From Candidatus Dojkabacteria bacterium (GTDB lineage Bacteria; Patescibacteriota; Dojkabacteria; GCA-002793355), in contig WFZK01000017.1 of assembly GCA_015489595.1 (NCBI GenBank), positions 1 through 33,733 on the forward strand: 33,733 nucleotides of DNA. Direction: 5' to 3'. The notes beneath the pieces were generated by a model. The model was not told the DNA's origin, ran no database searches, and saw nothing but the letters and a program-made list of their open reading frames with translations. Position 1 is the first letter of the stretch; each line of letters begins with the position of its first letter. The position numbers and the translations under genes are program-made. Shown one piece after another: positions 8,539 to 16,437 of the stretch.

Positions 8539-8611
8539 TGCCGCCATGGGGAATCGAACCCCAGTTTCCGGGTTGAGAACCCGGTGTCCTAGTCCACTAG
8601 ACGATGGCGGC
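8539..8611 (-). tRNA. tRNA-Glu (anticodon CUC), 3' CCA not encoded
   Basis: GCCGCCATCGTCTAGTGGACTAGGACACCGGGTTCTCAACCCGGAAACTGGGGTTCGATTCCCCATGGCGGCA; loop TTCTCAA. Confidence 0.95.
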
Positions 8612-8650
8612 GTGTAGGTATTATATGGGGAAATTAGGGGCAGGTCAAAC

Positions 8651-8697
8651 GGGGCCTTACGCAAAAATCGAAAAAGTCGATTTTTGCGTAAGGCCCC
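8651..8697. repeat. Palindromic hairpin element H1 (21-bp perfect stem, 5-nt loop)
   Basis: GGGGCCTTACGCAAAAATCGA-AAAAG-TCGATTTTTGCGTAAGGCCCC; 31 nt past the ldt stop. Confidence 0.95.
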
Positions 8698-8727
8698 AAC
8701 CTACTAAGAACCTCTGCCTAATTCTTC

Positions 8728-9321
8728 CTAAGGGATCGTCGCAACTAGATCCCCTACTTTTAATAAATCATATATACCTAAGATATCTCTGTTATGAAAA
8801 TAAATACAGCCCAAACTACGCGGCTCCCCCAATATCTCCGGCTGATTAGTGCCGTGCAAAGCTATAAAGGTCTTAACAAAAATCCCGGAAGGAGTTCTTC
8901 TGTCTAACATCAACAGTCTAGGGCCATACAGTGGTGTAAGTCCTTGATCTCTCTTAGAGGCCACTCTCCAGACCGTGTAACTCATTGCTCTACCCTTGCG
9001 GGGATCCCCCGTAGCTATTGTAAATATCTCACACCCATTTTTTCGTTGCAGATAAGCAGTCTGCTCAGAGACGTCAACCACCAGCTTTGGCCTCACCCCA
9101 TACCTGGAATACGCATCCTGGTACTTCTTTTTACTAATAACACAAACAAGTCGCGACCAATCGAGTACTTCAGATAGAGTTAACCTTTCTAGCTGATTTG
9201 TCAAATTTATCCTTGAAAATCGCAATACTATCATGCTAGAATAAACATTCATTGCGAGTACGATAATAACTATACAAAACAATAAGCTTTCTAATATTAC
9301 AAGTCTCCAAAGATGGCGCAT
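8728..9321 (-). CDS. Membrane-anchored L,D-transpeptidase (YkuD) domain protein
   Basis: N-terminal TM; ALHGTNQPEILGEPRSLGCIYFHNRDILGIYDLLKVGDLVATIP matches HGT...SxGC...D...LxxGxxV. Confidence 0.82.
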   Translation of the reverse strand: MRHLWRLVILESLLFCIVIIVLAMNVYSSMIVLRFSRINLTNQLERLTLSEVLDWSRLVCVISKKKYQDAYSRYGVRPKLVVDVSEQTAYLQRKNGCEIFTIATGDPRKGRAMSYTVWRVASKRDQGLTPLYGPRLLMLDRRTPSGIFVKTFIALHGTNQPEILGEPRSLGCIYFHNRDILGIYDLLKVGDLVATIP

Positions 9322-9771
9322 GTTATCACAGCGGACGGCTTAACTCAGATAAAAAAACGTATTAAAGAGCTTGAACAAAAAATTATACCCAAAATAAAGG
9401 AACGTTTCAAAAGAGCCAAAGCAGAAGGCGACTTAAGAGAGAATAATCCTTACCATGATGCTAAGCAAGAGCTAGGAGAAGCTTTGGCTGAGCTTGCGTA
9501 CCTTAAAGATATAGCAAGACAGGCAAAGGTAGCAAAATCCACCGCAAACGGCGCTATCCAGATAGGAAACACAGTAAAAGTAAAAATTAATGATCAAATC
9601 AAGGAGATTCAAATCACCTCCCCTGTTGAGGCAAATCCTTTAGAAAACAAGATATCCTACGAATCTCCAATAGGCAAAGCAATTCTTAATAAAAAACCCG
9701 GATACAAGATAACTCTCAGACTCGAAGGTGGGGCACAGATAAAGATCGAAGTGATAGAGATCTTAAAATAA
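9313..9771 (+). CDS. greA: Transcription elongation factor GreA
   Basis: RFKRAKAEGDLRENNPYHDAKQELG coiled-coil tip; C-terminal ISYESPIGKAILNKKPGY. Confidence 0.93.
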   Translation: MAHVITADGLTQIKKRIKELEQKIIPKIKERFKRAKAEGDLRENNPYHDAKQELGEALAELAYLKDIARQAKVAKSTANGAIQIGNTVKVKINDQIKEIQITSPVEANPLENKISYESPIGKAILNKKPGYKITLRLEGGAQIKIEVIEILK

Positions 9772-10491
9772 CGCTATCCTCAAATAGCTTACTAGAAGTA
9801 AAATAATAAGGAGTCTTAAAACCCACGGATGTTTCTCGCCAAGAACATACTTTTTATAAACCTCGGGGAAGAGGAGATCCAAGCCAAGCACAAAAGCGCT
9901 TAACATAGATATCCCATAATAGACTGGTAAAGAATAGACTCCACGGTGACCAAATAGGGTTAGAACAGAAAAAAGCCCCAGACCGAAAATTAAATATCTA
10001 AAACGAACCAACATTAGTGTGTATAGTCCCAACAAAAAAAGTACTATAGCAGCCCATGCATACCGATCTGATAAGTCTCCCCTCACAGCCAAGTAAAAAA
10101 AGATTTTATTTACAAAGAAAGCCCATATTATGCTTAAAAATACAAAAAGTTCCAGAAATTGAAAATCTAAGGAACCCCTTAATTTTAAACTCACATTAAA
10201 AATAACAAAAAGTACCCCCCACAACATTAGAGCGGCAACAAAAACCAATATGAGATTCTCAAAGGATGGCAAAAAGATATACGCCAAGCTCCAAAGCACC
10301 CAGCTTACCAAAAAAATCAACCAAAATCTCCTAAGCAAAAAGAAAAAGTCGCGCAACACTAACAACCATACTCCAAGCAAAAACACCACTCCCACCAACC
10401 TAACAACAAGTGGTAGGGGTAAGAGCACACCACTTAAAACCCAGGTTAAAAACAACAGGCCTTTATATTTAAACCGCAATCCAGCCACCAT
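9763..10491 (-). CDS. Polytopic membrane protein, function unknown
   Basis: Multiple hydrophobic segments; no family recognised. Confidence 0.6.
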   Translation of the reverse strand: MVAGLRFKYKGLLFLTWVLSGVLLPLPLVVRLVGVVFLLGVWLLVLRDFFFLLRRFWLIFLVSWVLWSLAYIFLPSFENLILVFVAALMLWGVLFVIFNVSLKLRGSLDFQFLELFVFLSIIWAFFVNKIFFYLAVRGDLSDRYAWAAIVLFLLGLYTLMLVRFRYLIFGLGLFSVLTLFGHRGVYSLPVYYGISMLSAFVLGLDLLFPEVYKKYVLGEKHPWVLRLLIILLLVSYLRIALF

Positions 10492-11719
10492 TTACCTCAA
10501 GCATCAAAACTAAAAAAACAACGAGAGATGAGAAAAGTTCTATTAGAGCGTGATAGTCCTTCTTTACTAAGACATACAACAAGCCTCCTATGGAGGAGAT
10601 GATAAATCCCAAAGCGCTCCCAAGAAAAACAAGAGGCGAGGAGCTTAAGCCTTTAACCGACAGGCCACCTGTAGCGTGAGCCCTATTGCTAGATGGACGC
10701 GAGATCTGCTTTACAAAACTTATTACGGTTCCATCTTTAGAAGTAGCCACGAAACTTACCCTCTCAACATCGCGCTTTTTTATAAATCTGGCATGATCAG
10801 AAGTAACTACCTGAACACTTCCCCCATATTCTATTTGCAACGAAGCGACGTTAAATCTTTTATAAAAGTCCGAAGGCAATCTTACCTCAACAAAATCCCC
10901 CTTATAGTAGGCATCTACTACAGATGTAATTCTATTTATATCTATCTCCTGATCAATCACCCTATATGTCACAGAGTCATACAATGGTTCGTTTCTTAAA
11001 CCACGTGCCCTAATAGTAAGTTTGTGCGTACCTAATCCGGGGTAAAGCCTAGTTTCCACATAATTGTCTTTAAGCCTAAAGGATTCGATAAATTTCTCAT
11101 CTGAAAAGAGATTTACTCTATTGTTCTTTAAATTCTTGCCCTTTACCCGAACGCTAACCACCGCGCTTTTAAGGATCTGGCCCTCATGAGGATTAATAAT
11201 GGCCACCACTGGAATCCTAGGAGTAGCAAAACTCACAGAAGAATCATTTCCAAAAAGAGCTACTACAAGATAAACCTCTTCACCCTTCAACGTCCCTTTT
11301 ACCACAGCTATCCCCACATCTTTGAAATTCTTATCTAAAATGTTCTCCCTATGTGAAGGGCTAGCCATCCATGCATCTACTACGTCCTTGGCATCTGCAA
11401 AACCCTTAGCTAAATTCTCTCCAGCATAAGTGTAATCATAACCGGCTTTAAGGATAAATTGCCAAGGTGTTTCTCCTGACGGCCCAAAATGCGCCCAATA
11501 TTGTTTGGAAAACATACTGTAAGCTTTATCATAAGCGGCTTTCGTGAGCCTCTGATTAAGAGCAAGTGGCGCCAGACCATAAGATATGCGTTCTTTATTT
11601 ATTATCTCCGCAATATGGAGATTTGAAAGATCTAAGGCAGCAACCTGTCTTATGCCGCTTCCTCCTAAAATGAACAGAAGAACAGTAACAATCAGAAAAA
11701 ACGTATAGAGATATCTCAT
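10469..11719 (-). CDS. Secreted/membrane CAP (SCP/PR1-like) domain protein
   Basis: Signal-like N-term; INKERISYGLAPLALNQRLTKAAYDKAYSM..YWAHFGPSGETPWQFI..AGENLAKGF..VVDAWMASPSHRENILDKNFKDVGIAV; C-terminal TM segments. Confidence 0.85.
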   Translation of the reverse strand: MRYLYTFFLIVTVLLFILGGSGIRQVAALDLSNLHIAEIINKERISYGLAPLALNQRLTKAAYDKAYSMFSKQYWAHFGPSGETPWQFILKAGYDYTYAGENLAKGFADAKDVVDAWMASPSHRENILDKNFKDVGIAVVKGTLKGEEVYLVVALFGNDSSVSFATPRIPVVAIINPHEGQILKSAVVSVRVKGKNLKNNRVNLFSDEKFIESFRLKDNYVETRLYPGLGTHKLTIRARGLRNEPLYDSVTYRVIDQEIDINRITSVVDAYYKGDFVEVRLPSDFYKRFNVASLQIEYGGSVQVVTSDHARFIKKRDVERVSFVATSKDGTVISFVKQISRPSSNRAHATGGLSVKGLSSSPLVFLGSALGFIISSIGGLLYVLVKKDYHALIELFSSLVVFLVLMLEVNGGWIAV

Positions 11720-11811
11720 TTTCTATTATACACAAACAACGCTTAAGTTCTTCAAACCCAAAGGCCCAGTAGACTCTCAAAAGACTTTAAATCCTGCTAT
11801 GCAAATAAAAA

Positions 11812-11838
11812 AGCGCCGCGCGCTTCGCGCGCGGCGCT
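11812..11838 (-). terminator. Rho-independent terminator of hup
   Basis: AGCGCCGCGCGC-GAA-GCGCGCGGCGCT followed on the minus strand by TTTTTATTTGC. Confidence 0.92.
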
Positions 11839-11863
11839 CGCCTACACAACAATGCCTGTGCGA

Positions 11864-12136
11864 TTAAGCAACCGCCTCTTTAAACTGGCGAGCCGGTCGG
11901 AAAGCAGGCACGTATCTGTCAGGGACGTTCACAACGCGATCAGTACCAGGAACGCGGCGCTGACCACCCTTGCGCATCCTCCTGACAAACTTACCTAAAC
12001 GTGCCAAGCGGACCTCCTCGCCGTTCTTTACTGCCTCGACGATAACATCCACCAATGCATCGATAAACTCAGCAACTGCCCTCTGGCTCATGCCAGTACG
12101 AGCAGCCATTACCTTGATAAGCTCTGCCTTTGTCAT
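11864..12136 (-). CDS. hup: DNA-binding protein HU (ATG at 12136)
   Basis: MTKAELIKVMAARTGMSQRAVAEFIDALVDVIVEAVKNGEEVRLARLGKFVRRMRKG; AAGGAGGT SD 9 nt upstream of the ATG. Confidence 0.93.
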   Translation of the reverse strand: MTKAELIKVMAARTGMSQRAVAEFIDALVDVIVEAVKNGEEVRLARLGKFVRRMRKGGQRRVPGTDRVVNVPDRYVPAFRPARQFKEAVA

Positions 12137-12167
12137 GGCCAATTACCTCCTTGTATATTTTTGGTTA

Positions 12168-12197
12168 TTTATACGACAATTTTGGGTCTGTTGTCAA
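12168..12197 (-). promoter_or_regulatory. hup promoter: -35 TTGACA (12192-12197), 18-nt spacer, -10 TATAAA (12168-12173)
   Basis: Near-consensus sigma70 hexamers upstream of hup. Confidence 0.75.
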
Positions 12198-12255
12198 GAA
12201 GTGTGGGGGCGTAGGACAAAATGTGTCAATACTCAACCCCCCTGCCCCTAAACCA

Positions 12256-12336
12256 AGCCGGCTTTTTCATAGTAGCTGAAGATCTCCTACCGGCAGGATA
12301 ATCTAAGAGAGTCGGAGGAAGGGCAAGCTAGGAAGA
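12256..12336. repeat. Flank F of element H2 (dispersed repeat member B)
   Basis: Reverse strand GCCCTTCCTCCGACTCTCTTAGATTATCCTGCCGGTAGGAGATCTTC resembles 28187-28230 and 29491-29532; CTTTTTCATAG (12262-12272) recurs exactly at 28074-28084. Confidence 0.55.
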
Positions 12337-12389
12337 CTGGGGCCTGTGGGCAAAAATCAGCTTTTATGATTTTTGCCCACAGGCCCCAG
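12337..12389. repeat. Palindromic hairpin element H2 (23-bp perfect stem, 7-nt loop)
   Basis: CTGGGGCCTGTGGGCAAAAATCA-GCTTTTA-TGATTTTTGCCCACAGGCCCCAG; 38 nt past the rny stop. Confidence 0.95.
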
Positions 12390-12427
12390 CATAAGCCTCT
12401 AGAACACTCCAAAACCGCCTTGCTCTT

Positions 12428-13957
12428 CTATTTCTCCTTTCTGCTCGGCTTGCCCGCCTTTGCTTGTGCCCTAACTTCACGAATCACAACCACCTCAACT
12501 TCGCCCGGAAACACACCTGACTCTTGAATTGCCTTGGCTATATCCCTTGCCAACAGCACAGCTTCTTGATCTGAAACCTGACTTGGCTTTACTATAACTC
12601 TTAGCTCCCTACCGGCCTTAACCGCATATATCTCTTCTGCCTTATCCCCTGCAACCTCTAGCGCCTTCTTCTCTAAACTCTCGACCCTTTCGATGTAGCT
12701 GTCCAGGTTCTCTTTTCTTGCTCCTGGTCTAGCTCCCGAGACCGCATCTGCGATCTTTAAAATCTCGGCAATAATTGATTTAGGCTCCACATCTCCATGA
12801 TGAGCCTCTATAGCATTAATAATAATCTCATCAAGTCCATATTTCCTAGCCAGATCAGCACTAATGAAGTGATGTTGCTTCTTAATCTTTCCTGTAAACA
12901 CCTTACCAATATCGTGTAGTAAAGCCGCAATCTTTAGCTTTTTAATATCCTCTTCCTTAAGCTTAAGCTCTCTAGCTATAAATTCAGCGATCCTCATAAC
13001 CTCCAAAGTATGCTTGTACAGATTTTGGCCTAAGCTTCGTCTAAACTTCATCCTTCCTAAAAGAGGATAAAGCTCTTTAGGTGCATCATACCAGCCTGCT
13101 TCTTCTACCATCTTTCTGCCTGCTTTCTCTAATTCTTCAGCCACTAATTTTTTAGCTCTGGCTACCTGCTCTTCAATTGTCCCCGGATGAACCCTCTTCC
13201 CCTTAAGAAGATTCTCCAAGGCAATTCTAGCTATCTCTCTTCTTACTGGGTCAAAAGATGAAAGACCTATAGTATTCGGAGCCTCATCAATAATTACATC
13301 CACCCCGGTTGCCCTCTCTAGAGCTCTTATATTCCTCCCGTCTTTCCCTATGATTCTACCCTTTACCTTCTCATCAGGGATCTCAACCCTGGTGACAGTA
13401 GCTTCATCTATATAGTCCGTAACGATACTTTGCAAAGTATCAACAATTAACTTCTGAGCGTACTCTTGAACCTGCTGTTCTACCTTCTTCTTTGCCTGAT
13501 TTAAACGCTCAGCTTCAAACTCTCTGACCTCCTGCTCGACCTTGGCAAGAAGCTCCTTCTTAGCCTCCTCTCGAGACAAACCAGAGATCTCTTCAAGCTT
13601 TTCCAATAAAGAAGCTCGGGTACGATCTAGTCTTTTTAGCTTTTCAAACAGCTCTTCTTCCTTGGCTATAAGCTCCTTTTCTCGAGCTTTTAACATCTCC
13701 TCTCGTTCTTTAAGTTGGGCAAGCTGTGCATTGTACTGAGATTTGACTCGTTCATAGAATCTTTTTGCACTCTCGCGAAGCTCTCTGGCTTCTTTCTCTG
13801 CATCTGCAAAATGTTTTTTAGCGATCTGCTCAGCAAGTTCCTGAGCCTTACGTTCTATAGACGTCTCCCTGCTCTTAGAAACTATAAACCTATCATATAA
13901 GCCATAGCCAATAGCTCCTACAGCAAGACCTATTCCTAGTGATAATAGATCAATCAT
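12428..13957 (-). CDS. rny: Ribonuclease Y (ATG at 13957; supplied start is an upstream TTG)
   Basis: N-terminal TM, long coiled coil, KH domain (VKGRIIGKDGRNIRALERATGVDVIIDEAPNTIGLSSFDPVRREIAR), HD domain (ALLHDIGKVF). Confidence 0.95.
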   Translation of the reverse strand: MIDLLSLGIGLAVGAIGYGLYDRFIVSKSRETSIERKAQELAEQIAKKHFADAEKEARELRESAKRFYERVKSQYNAQLAQLKEREEMLKAREKELIAKEEELFEKLKRLDRTRASLLEKLEEISGLSREEAKKELLAKVEQEVREFEAERLNQAKKKVEQQVQEYAQKLIVDTLQSIVTDYIDEATVTRVEIPDEKVKGRIIGKDGRNIRALERATGVDVIIDEAPNTIGLSSFDPVRREIARIALENLLKGKRVHPGTIEEQVARAKKLVAEELEKAGRKMVEEAGWYDAPKELYPLLGRMKFRRSLGQNLYKHTLEVMRIAEFIARELKLKEEDIKKLKIAALLHDIGKVFTGKIKKQHHFISADLARKYGLDEIIINAIEAHHGDVEPKSIIAEILKIADAVSGARPGARKENLDSYIERVESLEKKALEVAGDKAEEIYAVKAGRELRVIVKPSQVSDQEAVLLARDIAKAIQESGVFPGEVEVVVIREVRAQAKAGKPSRKEK

Positions 13958-13983
13958 ATTAGCATACTCCAAATTTAACTACA

Positions 13984-14096
13984 AAAGGAAAGACAGCCTT
14001 TACCACGAAGGTGACGACTCTGCCACCTTTTTCAAATTTTGGCTAAAATACGGATTCATTTTTCTAGCTCTTATTATCTAAGACCGTCTTTCCTTT
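13984..14096 (-). ncRNA. Candidate structured RNA / cis-regulatory 5' leader of rny
   Basis: Minus-strand closing helix AAAGGAAAGACGGTCTT/AAGGCTGTCTTTCCTTT (17 pairs, 2 G-U); inner helices GGTGGC/GTCACC and an A/U-rich GCTA...TAGC hairpin. Confidence 0.6.
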
Positions 14097-14107
14097 AAGC
14101 TGTAAGT

Positions 14108-14113
14108 ATTATA
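14108..14113 (-). promoter_or_regulatory. -10 (TATAAT) for the rny leader transcript
   Basis: TATAAT on the minus strand 11 nt upstream of the 5' strand of the leader helix; weak -35. Confidence 0.5.
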
Positions 14114-14126
14114 CTATATTATTACG

Positions 14127-14753
14127 ATGGAAGTTGTAGGGTTTATAGGCCCACCAGGAGCGGGAAAAGACACGCAAGCAGAAATTCTTGCAACAATGGC
14201 CCAGCATATTAAAGCGATATCTATCGGCGAACTCCTCAGAAAAGAAGCTCATTCAAACTCATATCTAAGAGAACTCATTAAGAAAGGGCTCTTAGTACCC
14301 GATTCGATTATCCTTAAACTGATGAGGCAAGCAGTAAAAATGTACAAGAAAGATTACTCCACGCTTATAATCACAGGAGTGCCGCGAACGGTTACCCAGG
14401 CAGAATGGATATGCAATAGTGACTCATTTAGGCAGGTTATCTTCTTTAGGCTTTCGGAAGAAGAAGCTATCCAACGGCTAACCAATAGACTAGTATGCCC
14501 CACGTGTGGAAAGATATATCACCCTGTTCTTAATCCACCTAAACACGACACCCTATGTGACCTTGATGGCACTCCGCTCGTGCGCAGGGAAGACGACAAG
14601 CCAGGCGCTATAAAACAAAGATTTCATACCTATAAAAGAACCATGCAAGATGTGCTCAGACGGCTTGAAGAATGCACCAAGCTTAAAGAAATAGATGCAG
14701 GCAAAAGCATCCCGGAGGTTACTCAGCAGTTAAAAGTACTCCTTGGGCTCTGA
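14127..14753 (+). CDS. adk: Adenylate kinase family protein
   Basis: GFIGPPGAGKDTQAEILA, TGVPRTVTQAE, RLVCPTCGKIYHPVLNPPK, RREDDKPGAIKQRFHTYKR. Confidence 0.9.
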   Translation: MEVVGFIGPPGAGKDTQAEILATMAQHIKAISIGELLRKEAHSNSYLRELIKKGLLVPDSIILKLMRQAVKMYKKDYSTLIITGVPRTVTQAEWICNSDSFRQVIFFRLSEEEAIQRLTNRLVCPTCGKIYHPVLNPPKHDTLCDLDGTPLVRREDDKPGAIKQRFHTYKRTMQDVLRRLEECTKLKEIDAGKSIPEVTQQLKVLLGL

Positions 14754-16022
14754 AACAGTAGAATATATTGCCTCTACTTGTCTTAAGGTGTCGATAATTA
14801 CTGAAGCAACTATCAAGACCCCAGTACCTGTGACCACTAAAGTCGGTAACTTAAGCGAAACTACAAGAATATTCGGTAAAAGCACTAAAATACCCAAAAG
14901 AAGTGCTCCCCAGAAAACAGTGTAGATTAAGACCTTCTTAAGGTACTCCTCGGTAGCCTTTCCGGGTCTTACCCCACGAACAAATGCTCCTTGCTTGGCT
15001 AGGTTTTCTGCCACCTCCTTGGGTCTAAACACCAAGAAAGCCGAAAATACTGTAAACCCGACGGTTACCACCAACATCAAAAGGTTGTTGACCCAAAAGT
15101 TGTTCATCCAAGTGGAAACCACGCTAGCTATGTGAGCTATGGTAGGCCATCTGTTTTGTTTAGCCAAAAAATTAGCAACCACCACTGGCATTCTAACTAC
15201 AGAGATAGCAAAAATTACAGGCATAACTCCTGCAGGATTAATAGGAACAGGAATAAAGTTTTCCTGGCCAGCGAACCCTGTAGCTCTCACCCTTTGAGCA
15301 TACACTACTGCTATTTTGTATACAGACAGCGCAATGACTATAGCAAGGATCAATATCACTAAAAGCACTAAGATTAGAGTTAGCTTCTGCCAATCATAGA
15401 TTAAAACCCTCCAAGCATAACTTAAACTTGTGGGTATAGAGACTAAAATTCCAGCAAGAATGATAATCGAGGAGCCACCACCTAAACCAGCCTCAGAAAC
15501 TAGCTCTCCTAGCCACATTGTAAAGGTAGCCCCAAATACAAAAATAGAGATTACTGCTGCTACATCCACAGGTCCATTTACTGATAAGATACTTACAGGT
15601 AAACCGAATTGTTTACTAAAGCTAGTCAAACCGAAATAAACCACAAAAGCCTGAATTATGGCTAGAGGTACGGAAAGAAGTCTAGTATACATAGTCAAAG
15701 TTCTACGTTCAATAGGCCCACCAGAGTATAACTCTTTAATTGAAGGGACAACTGCACTTAAGAGCTGAAAGATATAAGAAGCATTAATGTAAGGACCTAA
15801 CCCCACCGTAAGGATACTCAAACTCGCAAAAGCACCGCCTGAGAACATGTTAAATATCTGCAAAATATCACTCTGCTGCACTATCGCCTTAAACACCTGC
15901 AAATTTACGCCAGGTATAGTCACTGCAGAAAGCAGTCGAAAGACCAAAAGAATAAAAAGCGTAAACAAAAGCTTAGATCTAATCTCACGAATTTTTAAAG
16001 CATCTTTAATCTTTCTTAGCAT
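14730..16022 (-). CDS. secY: Preprotein translocase subunit SecY
   Basis: Polytopic; LGLGPYINASYIFQLL, ATGFAGQENFIPVPINPAGVMPVIFA, RPGKATEEYLKKV. Confidence 0.96.
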   Translation of the reverse strand: MLRKIKDALKIREIRSKLLFTLFILLVFRLLSAVTIPGVNLQVFKAIVQQSDILQIFNMFSGGAFASLSILTVGLGPYINASYIFQLLSAVVPSIKELYSGGPIERRTLTMYTRLLSVPLAIIQAFVVYFGLTSFSKQFGLPVSILSVNGPVDVAAVISIFVFGATFTMWLGELVSEAGLGGGSSIIILAGILVSIPTSLSYAWRVLIYDWQKLTLILVLLVILILAIVIALSVYKIAVVYAQRVRATGFAGQENFIPVPINPAGVMPVIFAISVVRMPVVVANFLAKQNRWPTIAHIASVVSTWMNNFWVNNLLMLVVTVGFTVFSAFLVFRPKEVAENLAKQGAFVRGVRPGKATEEYLKKVLIYTVFWGALLLGILVLLPNILVVSLKLPTLVVTGTGVLIVASVIIDTLRQVEAIYSTVSEPKEYF

Positions 16023-16437
16023 TCTCGATAGACTCTCTTGCCCCCTGTGTTAAATAGATACCTTTTACTTCAAAAGGGACTTTTAGCTCTGCCTTTCCAT
16101 AAATTCTAACCTTTTTACCTTGAGGGATTCTAACACCGAGTTGCTTTAAAAACGGAATATCTACCACCACATCAGGCTCGGTAATTCTCTCAGCCAGCCA
16201 TTTTATATTCACGCTTACCCACCTATCTAAGCCCTTAAATCCCCTACCTCTATACTTAGGTATTCTTCTATGAAAAGGAGTGTTTCCACCTTCAAAATAC
16301 GGCCTTACCTCTCCTTTACCCCTAACCTTCTGACCTTTTTGACCGAATCCTACAGTATGCCCACCTTTGCCGCTACCGTAACCCCTACCTCGACGCTTTG
16401 TTAGCTTCTTAAGCTTTTTTAGAAGGTTTTGAAACAT
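16006..16437 (-). CDS. rplO: 50S ribosomal protein L15
   Basis: RRGRGYGSGKGGHTVGFGQKGQKVRGKGEVRPYFEGGNTPFHRRIPK. Confidence 0.95.
   Translation of the reverse strand: MFQNLLKKLKKLTKRRGRGYGSGKGGHTVGFGQKGQKVRGKGEVRPYFEGGNTPFHRRIPKYRGRGFKGLDRWVSVNIKWLAERITEPDVVVDIPFLKQLGVRIPQGKKVRIYGKAELKVPFEVKGIYLTQGARESIENAKKD

Noticed and set aside
8533-8664. N-terminal 44-aa extension of the 7693-8664 ORF and plus ORF 8604-8849
   Set aside because: Both cover tRNA-Glu and/or hairpin H1; GLGHRVLNPETGVRFPMAAC is translated tRNA sequence.
12199-12243. Possible further hairpin (GTGGGGGCGTAGGACAAAAT...CAACCCCCCTGCCCC)
   Set aside because: Pairing is poor beyond the G/C runs; kept out of the H family.
13984-14096. 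Assignment of the rny leader to a known riboswitch (TPP, c-di-GMP, fluoride, preQ1 etc.)
   Set aside because: None of the consensus core motifs I know are present; reported as unknown instead.
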